Notes: generated by a model not told the origin, from the sequence alone. A stretch of 64,000 nucleotides of DNA from Lachnospiraceae bacterium GAM79 (GCA_020735665.1 CP085928.1:2216501-2280500), one strand, 5' to 3'. Positions 7,616 to 16,273 are shown, counted from the first letter of the stretch. Numbers and translations are program-made.

Positions 7616-8240
7616 TACTTCTTTCCTCCTCTCGTAAAACTCTGCTTCCATGCCTGCGAATCACACAGGCCGTCATAATCCATTCAAATACTCGGTCGCT
7701 CACCAACTCTGGATCTGTAAGTTCTGATAAACGAATATGACTGCTTCCCTGATACAGATCCCTTGCCATATGAAACAAAACGTAGCCATCCAAATCAACA
7801 CCGTGGATATGAATTTTGGAAAAATGAATCCCCTCCTGGTCAATTGCCGCTAAAGCTCTGCTACACAAAAATCGATCTGCGGAAAGAAGATAGACCGCAG
7901 AACAGGTCGCTGCTTCTTCAATGGCTCTGTTACACTTCTCTCCCATAGCCAAAAACCGTTCTCTATGACCACTTTGAAAAAAGCACGGATTTCTTCTCCC
8001 TGTCAGACGGCACACGCGGCTTACAAAGGTGCTGACAGCCACTTCCTCTGCCAACACCTCCAGAAGCTCATAAAACGGGACACAATCGGTAACACGGCGT
8101 TCACACGGGCTTCTCTGATTTTCCAGACAACCAGAAAGGTGACTGATAACCATTCCGCTCCTTCTTGGACGAAATCCTGGTATATGCTGCATTTCCTTTT
8201 CCAGCCCAGCATAACGTGTATCACTCATAAATCGAATCAT
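7584..8240 (-). CDS. Uncharacterised element protein (DUF6075-like C-terminus)
   Basis: A 218-residue soluble protein. The first 75 residues include VISHLSGCLENQRSPCERRV and are not recognised. The rest (FFQSGHRERFLAMGEKCNRA ... AVYLLSADRFLCSRALAAID ... GVDLDGYVLFHMARDLYQGS) resembles small mobile-element proteins of the DUF6075 type, recalled from memory and weakly supported. The start at 8240 is preceded by GGAGGTAGGAGACA. The gene overlaps its downstream neighbour, in keeping with the tight packing of this operon. No catalytic motif stands out. Confidence 0.5.
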   Translation of the reverse strand: MIRFMSDTRYAGLEKEMQHIPGFRPRRSGMVISHLSGCLENQRSPCERRVTDCVPFYELLEVLAEEVAVSTFVSRVCRLTGRRNPCFFQSGHRERFLAMGEKCNRAIEEAATCSAVYLLSADRFLCSRALAAIDQEGIHFSKIHIHGVDLDGYVLFHMARDLYQGSSHIRLSELTDPELVSDRVFEWIMTACVIRRHGSRVLREEERSIDRSKIGQHQ

Positions 8241-8272
8241 TGTCTCCTACCTCCTCAATATCTCAATTTCTT

Positions 8273-8548
8273 CTACCCTAATGTCATTCCTCCATATCCT
8301 TGTTCTTTTGATTCTAATAATGTTTCAACCGCCTCCTCCCTTGTACGAAACATTCTCCACGGTGAAACTCGATGATAAAGTCCAGTATGACTTCGTACTC
8401 CAAAATACCTCCCGTCATAACTCTCTACCGTATATTCGCAGGTACTTTTTTTTGTTTTGTTTGTGATCATCACACAGGTATCTCCCTTATTCCATCCATA
8501 AGGAAAGCCCGAATCTTCTTTTAGCTTTTTTTCATCCATTTTCTTCAA
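8273..8548 (-). CDS. Small uncharacterised element protein, 91 residues
   Basis: A basic small protein with SGFPYGWNKGDTCVMITNKT and RVSPWRMFRTREEAVETLLE. It has no signal peptide or membrane span and no recognised family. A TTG at 8546-8548 lies 8 bases after GGGGAG; an in-frame ATG nine bases further in (8537-8539) is the alternative. It appears to be the first gene of the minus-strand element operon, since the next gene upstream is followed by a terminator at 8590-8626. Confidence 0.5.
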   Translation of the reverse strand: MKKMDEKKLKEDSGFPYGWNKGDTCVMITNKTKKSTCEYTVESYDGRYFGVRSHTGLYHRVSPWRMFRTREEAVETLLESKEQGYGGMTLG

Positions 8549-8589
8549 TTACCACACTCCCCTTTTCTTTGAACTTTTTAACGCCAAAA

Positions 8590-8626
8590 AGCCAACCATG
8601 TTCTAGTAAATAAAACATGATTGGCT
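8590..8626 (-). terminator. Intrinsic terminator upstream of the element operon
   Basis: AGCCAACCATGTT pairs with AACATGATTGGCT across an 11-base loop (one mismatch). On the minus strand the stem is followed by a T run (TTTTTGG). It would end transcription from the gene at 8708-8986 and insulate it from the operon starting at 8548. Confidence 0.7.
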
Positions 8627-8707
8627 CATCTGCTTCTAAATATATAAATACCAGTTATCCCCTTAAATCTTTTTCTCCTTATGATTTATCCACAAGGTTG
8701 TCCAGAC

Positions 8708-8986
8708 TTACCTTTTAAGATCACACCTAAAGCGACAATACGAGTACAGATTCCAGATGTTGGCTAATATTGGATAATCTTTTCGATACTTGAACTTTGT
8801 TCTATACCTTATATTTTGTCTGGTGCACCAGCAATGAATATCCTTCATCATCATCGAATCTCCCATACCTATACGCTCGCCTAATATATTAATCTTATAC
8901 TCATCCATCTCTGTTTTCGCAAATAAATAGAACCATACATTATAATATCTGATTCTATACACCTTGCAATCATCACTGTACTTCAT
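8708..8986 (-). CDS. Orphan basic protein of about 92 residues
   Basis: Begins MKYSDDCKVYRIRYYNVWFY, rich in Tyr, Arg and Lys, with four cysteines (including HCWCTRQNIRYR and YCRFRCDLKR) that might bind a metal. No family recognised. The start at ATG 8984-8986 has AGGAG 5 bases upstream; a GTG six bases earlier is possible. It lies alone between the element operon and the truncated pilin gene, close to where the mobile element probably ends. It could be the last gene of the element or an insertion-linked fragment. Confidence 0.4.
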   Translation of the reverse strand: MKYSDDCKVYRIRYYNVWFYLFAKTEMDEYKINILGERIGMGDSMMMKDIHCWCTRQNIRYRTKFKYRKDYPILANIWNLYSYCRFRCDLKR

Positions 8987-9056
8987 ACACACTCCTGTTT
9001 ATACTGTTTCTCTATTTCCACTATTTCCACTGTATCTACATAATATATAGCGTGAA

Positions 9057-9146
9057 TTAGGGGGTAAATATTCCAACTGTGATCAGCAAAATCTCTACAA
9101 CACCCATTCCACTTTCATCTGTTAAAAAACGTTTTACATTCTTCAT
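9057..9146 (-). pseudogene. Truncated Flp-type pilin remnant (29 codons)
   Basis: Reads MKNVKRFLTDESGMGVVEIL and nine more residues (LITVGIFTP) before TAA. The ESGMGVVEI box is the cleavage and +5 Glu motif of short firmicute Flp pilins, which normally continue for a further 20-30 residues through a full hydrophobic helix and a polar tail. Here the helix stops after about ten residues. It follows tadC in the same direction, the usual place for flp. No other frame downstream restores the sequence. The truncation point lies next to the probable edge of the mobile element, so disruption by insertion is the favoured reading. Confidence 0.6.
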
Positions 9147-9284
9147 AGCTCTCTTAGGTTCCGGTTTATCCGGCACCCTTCCTCCTTCTCTTTTATTTCA
9201 TTACTTAACTTATTTTTTCGTTTTGAACTTTCTGCCCCGACATTATTTAAAGTCCCGACAATATTGATCCAATTATGGTATTCT

Positions 9285-10589
9285 TTAAAATCCCATCAGT
9301 GCAGGCGCTATCACGATAATCATTACAACGCCCAGCTGTAATATCATAGGAAACAACAGTCGGGTTCCTGCCTCCTCTCCTTTCTTCTTTGCAAGTTCCC
9401 GTTTCAACTGAAGTGCTGACAGCTCTTCCTCTGCAAGCATATTCAGGATATCTCTTGTACCTTTTCTGATATTCTGAGAAAGCAGCGTCATCATCTTCAA
9501 ATAGACCGGAAGCTCCAGTCGATTTCCCAATCTGTAATACCCTTCTGTCTCCGGTATGCCTGATCGGATCTCATTTAATGTATAATTGATCTCCTCCGAA
9601 AGGATACGACTATCCGTCATAGTAACGATCTTTAGAAGTGCTCCTTTTACTGTCAGACCCGCTCCCATATACAATGACAACAGATCGACAAATGATGGAT
9701 ATGCCTGCATCAGTTCCTGATTCCGCTTCTGTCCTGCCTTATGCAGATCAGAATATCCTTTGCAAACCAGAAGAACACCAATGCTTACACATAATAAGAA
9801 CACTATAAATGGCAAAGGAATACTCTTTTTTGTCGTAATAGCATATCCGTCCAACTCAGCCGGAAGCTCTAACTGCCGGCTGTCATTTGACTGAAGCTGC
9901 ATAAATCGGATCTGCTCTTTCAGCTGATCTATAACCTGTTCCGTCTTCGTCTTTTCTTTCCCGGTTATACGAATCGGATACTGCCTTACCGCCTGAAAAT
10001 CCTCATACGATAACGTCGCCGTCAGATTGACCAGAACCGGCTCCGGATAATCACCATCCAGAATCGCACCCTTAAAATCCACACAGTCATCACGGTCTAT
10101 CTCCCACGAAACATCAAGTCCGAGGTCTTCGATCTCATCAATCAGGTTCAGATCCTTCTTCACCTGATCTGCGCTCCCATTTTCTCCCAGATACACTGAA
10201 TCCAGATATTCAAATCCCGCATCAAATGCCTGCTCTATGCTGTCGGCATCATACATGACTGGAAGCACCGCAACATGAAAATGTTTCTGTTCTCCATCGA
10301 TCTCTGTCTGCAATTCCATACTGCTCTCATCTCCTCCATATGAGTCGCGATCCAGCACCACCTTTCGTTCCTGACTGAATTCTTTAACCCCTGCGGCAAT
10401 CATCAGAACCACCATTAAGATCAATATCATAAGAGTTCTGGATATCAGCCCGGTATAATAATCTTCACATATCTGTCCCAGACGTTCTTCTGATACTACA
10501 TGAACCTTACGCAGACCGGCTCTGACCCTCCTGTGATCCAGATACCTGCCATACCTTTTATATAATCTTCTTACACCCGGTAACTCCAT
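9285..10589 (-). CDS. tadC: TadC-like inner membrane platform protein
   Basis: 434 residues. One membrane span lies near residues 50-70, followed by a long extracytoplasmic segment of about 190 residues. A second span (PLPFIVFLLCVSIGVLLVCK) leads to a C-terminal GspF/T2SSF-type domain: SFVDLLSLYMGAGLTVKGAL, then LYKMMTLL-like helices and a final span MILQLGVVMIIVIAPALMGF. TadB and TadC together form the platform that the TadA ATPase drives. The gene starts directly after tadB stops. The long extracytoplasmic insert is larger than in proteobacterial TadC but usual for Clostridia. Confidence 0.85.
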   Translation of the reverse strand: MELPGVRRLYKRYGRYLDHRRVRAGLRKVHVVSEERLGQICEDYYTGLISRTLMILILMVVLMIAAGVKEFSQERKVVLDRDSYGGDESSMELQTEIDGEQKHFHVAVLPVMYDADSIEQAFDAGFEYLDSVYLGENGSADQVKKDLNLIDEIEDLGLDVSWEIDRDDCVDFKGAILDGDYPEPVLVNLTATLSYEDFQAVRQYPIRITGKEKTKTEQVIDQLKEQIRFMQLQSNDSRQLELPAELDGYAITTKKSIPLPFIVFLLCVSIGVLLVCKGYSDLHKAGQKRNQELMQAYPSFVDLLSLYMGAGLTVKGALLKIVTMTDSRILSEEINYTLNEIRSGIPETEGYYRLGNRLELPVYLKMMTLLSQNIRKGTRDILNMLAEEELSALQLKRELAKKKGEEAGTRLLFPMILQLGVVMIIVIAPALMGF

Positions 10590-10592
10590 CCG

Positions 10593-11360
10593 TCACACTC
10601 CTATCCTGATCATTTTTCTACTCCACGCAGCAGAAAGGATACTTACAGCCAAACAGATTGTCATAATCAGTCTGCCTGCTATATTCTCATACAAAATATG
10701 TATATAGCTTCCATTTGCGATCCGCAGATATGCTAGAATGAAAAATGGAACGATCAACATAATCTTCTGTTCATATTTTTTCGCTGCGATCATCGTCTGT
10801 ATCTCAAGCTCCACTTCCATCTTCCGGCTGATATCTGCCGCCGTTGCTTTCATAATGTGAACCATGTTGCCACCGGTTCGTTTTGCCACACCGACAACCT
10901 GCGCAAATTCCGATATCTCACGAACTCCGGAACGCTCCCCCATATCCTGAAGCAGATATTCTATATCTTCATGCATTCGAAGCCCACGTATCACCCATTT
11001 CAATTCCTTCACGATAAGACCAGAATCTCCATATAACTTGCGCATTTCTTCATATGCCGCCGTAAATGCATTTTCAAATGCATATCCTGCTCCCATACTT
11101 GCCGCAAGCGACTGCACCATATCCTTAAACTCGACATATAATTGCCTTTGTCGTTTCTCTATGCATCTGCTTCGAAAGACTCGAAGTGCCGCCACACCTC
11201 CCGGCGCTGCAATCAGTATAGGAAGCGGAGAATTGTAATATAGAAAACTAATGATCCCGACAAGCCCCAGATATAGGATCAGACACACCGCCACCTCAGG
11301 CAGAGACAGTCTGTATATTCTATAATCTGTTTTTCTTCTTGTATCCTCCTGTCTGTTCAT
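10593..11360 (-). CDS. tadB: TadB-like inner membrane platform protein
   Basis: About 255 residues with two N-terminal hydrophobic segments (VAVCLILYLGLVGIISFLYY), the T2SSF domain helices FKDMVQSLAASMGAGYAFEN and FAQVVGVAKRTGGNMVHIMK, and a C-terminal membrane segment. The start is placed at ATG 11358-11360 (MNRQEDTRRKTDYRI) with AAGGAAGAAAGGG upstream. The frame is open further upstream to 11531, but that part is encoded by three 36-base tandem repeats and overlaps tadA. Either TadB carries a repeat-encoded extension or the repeats are just intergenic. Part of the tadZABC operon. Confidence 0.85.
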   Translation of the reverse strand: MNRQEDTRRKTDYRIYRLSLPEVAVCLILYLGLVGIISFLYYNSPLPILIAAPGGVAALRVFRSRCIEKRQRQLYVEFKDMVQSLAASMGAGYAFENAFTAAYEEMRKLYGDSGLIVKELKWVIRGLRMHEDIEYLLQDMGERSGVREISEFAQVVGVAKRTGGNMVHIMKATAADISRKMEVELEIQTMIAAKKYEQKIMLIVPFFILAYLRIANGSYIHILYENIAGRLIMTICLAVSILSAAWSRKMIRIGV

Positions 11361-11388
11361 CCCTTTCTTCCTTTCTGTCAAATCTTCC

Positions 11389-11496
11389 GCCAGTAACCTT
11401 ACCGGAGATTCTTCCGAAAATGCCGCCGGTAACCCTACCGGAGATCCTTCTGAAAATACTGCCGGAAACCTTATCGGAGATCCTTCCGAAAATCTC
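11389..11496. repeat. Three tandem 36-bp repeats at the tadA-tadB junction
   Basis: Units at 11389-11424, 11425-11460 and 11461-11496 are each exactly 36 bases and share the pattern GCCGGTAACCCTACCGGAGA followed by TCCTTCTGAAAAT with few differences. The period is a multiple of three, so the tadB frame stays open through them (FSEGSPVGLPAA-type peptide repeat). They touch the end of tadA. Confidence 0.85.
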
Positions 11497-12832
11497 ACAC
11501 CCCGGCACCTTCTGACCTTACCTCCGCACATAATACGCTCTTGTAAGCTATCCCGGCACGTAGGAACTTCTCCTGATGCAGCAGTTCCGCCCGCGCCCGA
11601 AGTCTGCCTGTAACCTTCTGCAGCTGAAAACCATCTGTCACATTTTGTTCCGACAGTGTTCCTGCTGCCGCATAAACCATATCTGTAACCTCCTGTTCTT
11701 CTCCCGCCACCATCTCCTCAAACTCATATATCGTATGAAGTTCTACCAGTCCTTCACGCATCCCGGTCACCTCGGCAATCTCCAGCACCTTTCTGGAACC
11801 ATCCCTCAGTCTTCCAAGATGAATAATGACATCTACAGCAGATGCGATCTGTCTGCGAACAGCTTCCAGCGGAAGCTCCATTCCCATTAATACCATAGAT
11901 TCCAGACGAGTGATCATATCTCCGGAAGAATTCGCATGTCCGGTAGAGAGGCTCCCATCATGTCCGGTATTCATAGCCGCAAGCATATCAATGGCAGCCG
12001 CATCCCTAACCTCTCCTACGATCACACGATCCGGCCGCATTCGAAGACTGGACTTAATAAGCTCCCGGATAGTAACCGCATTCGTTCCCTCTACATTTGA
12101 GTTCCGACTTTCCAGCCGAACGAGATTTACTACATTCTTCAACTGTAGTTCCGCAGAATCTTCGATCGTAATAACCCGTTCCTGCTGTGGGATATAATCA
12201 GATAATGCATTTAGAAACGTAGTCTTGCCTGCTCCGGTTCCTCCTGATACAAAGATATTGTACCGAGCTTTCACCAGCCGTTTAAGGAACTCTGCCGCAT
12301 CCTCTGATAATGCCCCAACCTCAATCAGGCGTTCCATCGTCATTTTCTCTTTCGGAAATTTACGAATCGTCATCGTCGGTCCATTTAATGAAATCGGCGG
12401 CAATACCACATTCACACGGGAACCATCCGCCAGTCTGGCATCCACGATAGGAACCGCCTCATTTACAATACGATTACAGCCTGCGACGATCTGCTGAATG
12501 ATCGAAGCCAAACGTTCCTCATTCTCAAATGTCTGATCAACCTTATAAACCCTGCCGGATCTCTCAATAAAGATATTGTCATAGCCATTGATCATGATCT
12601 CCGTCACGCTCTCATCCTCAAGGAATTCCGACAATACATCCATCCGCCTTACAGTATTAAACAGCTCCTTTCTAAGTTTTATCCGTGCAGGCAATGGCAG
12701 CTCTGTCGTTCCCTTATATTCCATAATGCACTGATCGACCAGCCGTCTGACTTCCATATCATCAATTTCCTGTGACATATCGAGCTCCGCAAGGATGCGT
12801 TGCTTCATCTCATTCTTTATTTCCTGTTCCAT
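11495..12832 (-). CDS. tadA: TadA/CpaF-type secretion ATPase
   Basis: About 445 residues. VSGGTGAGKTTFLNALSDYI is the Walker A motif, ITIEDSAELQLKNVVNLVRL the Asp box, VIVGEVRDAAAIDMLAAMNT Walker B, and GHDGSLSTGHANS the His box, so all four motifs of GspE/CpaF family hexameric ATPases are intact. It powers assembly of Flp pilus fibres at the cytoplasmic face of TadB/TadC. The start is chosen at ATG 12830-12832 (MEQEIKNEMKQRI), overlapping the end of tadZ. A GTG at 12883 is an alternative giving 462 residues. Second gene of the pilus operon after tadZ. Confidence 0.9.
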   Translation of the reverse strand: MEQEIKNEMKQRILAELDMSQEIDDMEVRRLVDQCIMEYKGTTELPLPARIKLRKELFNTVRRMDVLSEFLEDESVTEIMINGYDNIFIERSGRVYKVDQTFENEERLASIIQQIVAGCNRIVNEAVPIVDARLADGSRVNVVLPPISLNGPTMTIRKFPKEKMTMERLIEVGALSEDAAEFLKRLVKARYNIFVSGGTGAGKTTFLNALSDYIPQQERVITIEDSAELQLKNVVNLVRLESRNSNVEGTNAVTIRELIKSSLRMRPDRVIVGEVRDAAAIDMLAAMNTGHDGSLSTGHANSSGDMITRLESMVLMGMELPLEAVRRQIASAVDVIIHLGRLRDGSRKVLEIAEVTGMREGLVELHTIYEFEEMVAGEEQEVTDMVYAAAGTLSEQNVTDGFQLQKVTGRLRARAELLHQEKFLRAGIAYKSVLCAEVRSEGAGV

Positions 12833-13796
12833 AACATCTTCTGCTACCCTCCCTGCCATTTTCTTCCATGAGGTTTCCCGCACAACGAATCATCTCCGCA
12901 CTGTCATATTCAGCATTTGGAACTTCTACGCACTTCATGCGGCTGACGATCTTTCCAAGCTCCTGCCGTTTCAGACAATTCCGGAATACTTTCACTTTCT
13001 CCTTCGCATATGCTTCATCAAACACCGGCACGATCACATGGTCAAACGCTTCCAGAACCGAACTGTCACCAAGTACGCCTCCATCAATATCACATACGAT
13101 CGTGGTGTATCTGCCCCATGCATAGAGCCGATCTAAGAACCAACACATATCTGCCGCATCCAGATTCCGAATATCCAGATAGGATCGGGGAGAATCAATA
13201 ACCCCCATCTTCCCATCCGCAATGACGCTCCGTTCCACATAGTCAAGTATCTGATCCGACCTCGTCTTGATCAGATAAGCAAGCTCCGACATCGTATACC
13301 GCTCCTGAACTTCTCCGATAACTGCAGGAAGCCCATAAGCCTCAAATCCGATGTACAGACCACCTCTTACCTCGTCCAGATAACAGATGCACTTCGATAA
13401 TCTTGTCTTCCCACAACGCCCAAGCGGTGAAATAACAGCATATGAACAAAACAATTCACTGGACAGGCTCTTACATCCGGCTCGAAAAAAACGTAGGATA
13501 TCCTGAACGATCTTGTCTGCATCTTCATACTTACAAATAACATTCTCTGCACTATGCTCCGACATTCCTATCACACACAGCTCTGTGTATGTATCCCAGA
13601 ACGCCGCATCAGCCATCCAGTCTTCCGCAACCAGTACCAGATCCAGATGATTGCCTGTAAGATATTCCGACAGACTCTCTCTCGTTGAAAATGCAAATGC
13701 CAGAAAAGAATTTCCGATATCAGCATTAATATAGTTCATCAGACTAACTGCATATCTGATATCCGGATCACAGATGCCAAGCTTTCTCTGTCTCAT
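12810..13796 (-). CDS. tadZ: TadZ/CpaE-like ParA-family protein
   Basis: About 328 residues: a receiver-like N-terminal domain (LGICDPDIRYAVSLMNYINA ... LVLVAEDWMADAAF), then a MinD/ParA-like domain starting AVISPLGRCGKTRLSKCICY, a deviant Walker A motif (PLGRCGKT). The later VIDSPRSYLDIRNLDAADMC and YTTIVCDIDGGV carry switch-like Asp residues. Members localise the pilus machine at the pole or septum. The start at 13796 follows AAAGGAGGTTGCTGT. A start seven codons upstream is possible but would place the ribosome site inside the gene. Coupled to tadA by a 23-base overlap. Confidence 0.85.
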   Translation of the reverse strand: MRQRKLGICDPDIRYAVSLMNYINADIGNSFLAFAFSTRESLSEYLTGNHLDLVLVAEDWMADAAFWDTYTELCVIGMSEHSAENVICKYEDADKIVQDILRFFRAGCKSLSSELFCSYAVISPLGRCGKTRLSKCICYLDEVRGGLYIGFEAYGLPAVIGEVQERYTMSELAYLIKTRSDQILDYVERSVIADGKMGVIDSPRSYLDIRNLDAADMCWFLDRLYAWGRYTTIVCDIDGGVLGDSSVLEAFDHVIVPVFDEAYAKEKVKVFRNCLKRQELGKIVSRMKCVEVPNAEYDSAEMIRCAGNLMEENGREGSRRCYGTGNKE

Positions 13797-13809
13797 ACAG
13801 CAACCTCCT

Positions 13810-14244
13810 TTATCCATATACTACATACACCAGACACGCCAGCCAGATAGCCAGAGAAAAATGAATCCTGTGTCTCTCTGCCCTGCCATCCAAACCACGC
13901 CGTTTCTTTTTGCGGATGAGCAGATTTATCACATAAAACAATGACAAAATTCCACCTGCAATAAATGCATACAGCAAGATCTTCCAGATCATAAATCCAC
14001 AAAATGCTCCGACAGCCGAGAATAATTTGATATCTCCCGCACCAAGCCATCCTGCCAGAAACATCACATACAGAATACCGATTGGAATCCATATCCCTGC
14101 AAGTACACGAATACTTCCGATACGAACTCCATTCTGCCAAACGGTGATAAAAATACCTGTCTCAAGTCCTAACAGGATCAGCCAATTCGGAATCTTCCAT
14201 GTTCTGATGTCATATAATGCTGCGATACCCGCAACCAGAATCAT
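13810..14244 (-). CDS. A24-family prepilin peptidase of the Tad locus
   Basis: 144 residues, polytopic. IAALYDIRTWKIPNWLILLG carries the first catalytic Asp and GWLGAGDIKLFSAVGAFCGF the second. It would process the Flp pilin and any TadE-like pseudopilins. It stands first in the tad operon, 13 bases before tadZ. The start at 14244 has no close ribosome site. A GGAGGGAG motif lies about 30 bases upstream without a matching ATG/GTG/TTG in frame, so the true start is uncertain by up to ten codons. The C-terminus has a basic loop (RKKKRRGLDGRAERHR) and a last membrane span. Confidence 0.8.
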   Translation of the reverse strand: MILVAGIAALYDIRTWKIPNWLILLGLETGIFITVWQNGVRIGSIRVLAGIWIPIGILYVMFLAGWLGAGDIKLFSAVGAFCGFMIWKILLYAFIAGGILSLFYVINLLIRKKKRRGLDGRAERHRIHFSLAIWLACLVYVVYG

Positions 14245-14618
14245 ACCTGTGTTCTCAATCTCTGCCGATATCTCTCCCTCCTTTCATCTGACCTATATAT
14301 TTCTCCTGTGAACAGCTACTCATCTTCGTGTCCGTCAAGAGCGTATCCATACGTTAGCATTCTGAAAAAGCGAAGTAAATACGCAGAAAATAAACTATAT
14401 TTCACCATTCTGAACTTGACACAGATTCCCGCACATGACACAAATCAGCACATCTTTCCATCGGTAATCTGTTCTCGATAAAAACCATTACATTACCTTG
14501 ATAATTCACCTTTACCCATTTTCTGACATCAAAAAAAGACCTGCCGAAACAGATCTTTTTCTGATACACATATGTAATTTTCAGCACTTGTGCTATTTTG
14601 AATCATAGACGCATTGTG
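14245..14618. other. Intergenic region between secreted-protein gene and tad operon
   Basis: No convincing gene. It contains the terminator at 14530-14566 and must hold the tad promoter, for which only a weak match (TGTCAA, 16 bases, TATAGT on the minus strand, around 14395-14425) is visible. A 61-codon minus frame here runs through the terminator hairpin and is rejected. Confidence 0.5.
14530..14566 (-). terminator. Intrinsic terminator after the secreted Ig-like protein gene
   Basis: On the minus strand AAAGATCTG pairs with CAGGTCTTT (one G-U) around TTTCGG, followed by a T run. It lies 53 bases after the stop at 14619 and would end that transcript before the tad operon. Confidence 0.7.
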
Positions 14619-15377
14619 CTATTTGATTTTGAATGTAATATACTTTTTGCCGTATCCAACGTATAAACGATATGTCCCTTTTTTCAGCTTTGAAAGATCA
14701 TAATGATCTCCCAGATTGAATGTAACATATTTGCGGCTATGTGCCGGCAGGTCATACCAATTTGTCCATGTAATATTCTTTTCTGCTACTGTCTTCCATT
14801 TGCCATTTTCATACTTTTTGAGTTTCCTGTTATTGTTGTATCTGCGCTCTTTGTTGGTTCCGTTATACAGCATATAACAAACCATCATATAGTCCGAATC
14901 AAGCTCAACAAGCTCTGCTTTCACAGATTTTCCCTTGTATGCCGAAAGTGCTTTCACAACCTGAATCTTTATCTTATATACAACCGTTCCTGACTCACTT
15001 CTATATTTTGTCTGTACAACTACAGTTCCTGTCTTTTTACCGGTTCTGATCGCCATGCCATTCTTCGTCTTTACAACTTTGGCAATCTGCTTATTCGATA
15101 CCGTCCATTCTGCATTTTTCAGCTTATCGGGTATCTCATATACAGCATATATCGAATAAAAATGCCATGTGGTATTCGTAGCTATCCACCGTTTCCATGA
15201 ATGTGTCGTGATGCCTCCCTTTGCATTACTTCCACATAACTCTGCTTCCGATGCCTGAACGGAAGCCTGTGAAACAGTTCCATCCTTAAGCTCTGCGGCT
15301 TTACTGCTGATACCTGTTGTTACCACCATAGCAAAAATCAATATGCTGCTCATTAAACATTTAAACGCTTTTTTCAT
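14619..15377 (-). CDS. Secreted Ig-like domain protein
   Basis: 252 residues with a signal peptide (MKKAFKCLMSSILIFAMVVT ... SSKAAE). The mature part has two beta-rich segments. Residues about 75-140 resemble a bacterial Ig-like fold (EWTVSNKQIAKVVKTKNGMA ... TGTVVVQTKY). Residues about 150-252 resemble the 'YxLRxYENGKWxxV...LPAHSxxYVTFNL...YDLSKLKKGTYRLYVGYG' type of Ig domain. The protein is rich in Lys and Tyr. It has no anchor motif, so it is probably released or bound through the charge. Transcribed alone from a probable extended -10 promoter (TATGCTAAAAT, around 15444-15455) and ended by the terminator at 14530-14566. Precise function unknown. Confidence 0.6.
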   Translation of the reverse strand: MKKAFKCLMSSILIFAMVVTTGISSKAAELKDGTVSQASVQASEAELCGSNAKGGITTHSWKRWIATNTTWHFYSIYAVYEIPDKLKNAEWTVSNKQIAKVVKTKNGMAIRTGKKTGTVVVQTKYRSESGTVVYKIKIQVVKALSAYKGKSVKAELVELDSDYMMVCYMLYNGTNKERRYNNNRKLKKYENGKWKTVAEKNITWTNWYDLPAHSRKYVTFNLGDHYDLSKLKKGTYRLYVGYGKKYITFKIK

Positions 15378-15576
15378 GTTTTCTCCCTTTCATATAATTC
15401 GCCTTTACATGTCCCTCTGTGATCAATATGAAATTGATACCTTATTTTAGCATATATCTTTCTGCATCTGGTATATATCAAATCTTAAATTTTGCTTTTA
15501 AAGCCTCAGATATGCTGCACGCTACCGAATCTTTTGCAGTTTGCCGTTCTCCATATAACGCAAGATAACTCTATAA

Positions 15577-16263
15577 TTATTTCTGGATTTCAATCTTTAC
15601 AGTATTATCTTTAAATGAAAGTACTATTTTTTGTGTATAATAGTCCAATATAATTTTATTATCTATAAATTTTGCATTAGTAAATGCACTATAGTATGGT
15701 TTTATTTCTTCGTACCCACATTTAAGTTCCATTTGCGTACTAAATATTTCTTCTTCGGCAATTGCTTCTCTTGGAAATGAAATCTTATAAATATTTGAAT
15801 CATTTTCTATTTCGATTGTATTAGCCGAAAATAAATATTTATATCTGTCCATCCATAAAAACTTAGAATGTTCATAATATTTAATGGTATATATCACATT
15901 ATCTTCTATAAATACATACTGATCTAATGTATCATCATAATACGCATTATTATAATGTGATTTTAACTCTTTTTGAAGAATATCAAAAGATACGTCACTA
16001 CTGAATTGGGCATATGTGTATTCATATTGCAACAAATGGTTTTTTATATTTATAGTAAATTCTTTATTGTTTTTATTTGTAATTGTAATATATTTCGAAT
16101 TATTGTAAAAAACCGTATTATAAAGTACTACTCCCGCTCCACACAAAATTAATATTGCTATCAACATAATTAAACCCACAGATTTCTTTTTTATTAAAAA
16201 CATAACCATAGTGATAATCAATATTATTATAAACACTATAATTAATAAATGAAAACTCCACAT
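15577..16263 (-). CDS. Membrane-anchored protein of an AT-rich island
   Basis: 228 residues. Two closely spaced N-terminal hydrophobic spans (residues about 3-26 and 30-50: LLIIVFIIILIITMVMFLI and VGLIMLIAILILCGAGVVLY) are followed by about 175 extracytoplasmic residues rich in Asn, Tyr, Ile and Lys. No family is recognised. It starts 10 bases after the stop of the peptidase-like gene at 16274 and shares its low-GC composition, unlike flanking genes. This suggests the two were acquired together and work together, perhaps as immunity or partner protein, which is an inference. Confidence 0.55.
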   Translation of the reverse strand: MWSFHLLIIVFIIILIITMVMFLIKKKSVGLIMLIAILILCGAGVVLYNTVFYNNSKYITITNKNNKEFTINIKNHLLQYEYTYAQFSSDVSFDILQKELKSHYNNAYYDDTLDQYVFIEDNVIYTIKYYEHSKFLWMDRYKYLFSANTIEIENDSNIYKISFPREAIAEEEIFSTQMELKCGYEEIKPYYSAFTNAKFIDNKIILDYYTQKIVLSFKDNTVKIEIQK

Positions 16264-16273
16264 AATTTTTCCC

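Noticed and set aside
9079-9267. Plus-strand frame of 62 codons
   Set aside because: Antisense to the pilin remnant and its upstream region; no start signal.
8550-9290. tRNA or att site at the presumed element edge
   Set aside because: No tRNA end, integrase or matching direct repeat could be seen in the window.
14402-14587. Minus-strand frame of 61 codons
   Set aside because: Reads through the terminator hairpin at 14530-14566; no ribosome site.
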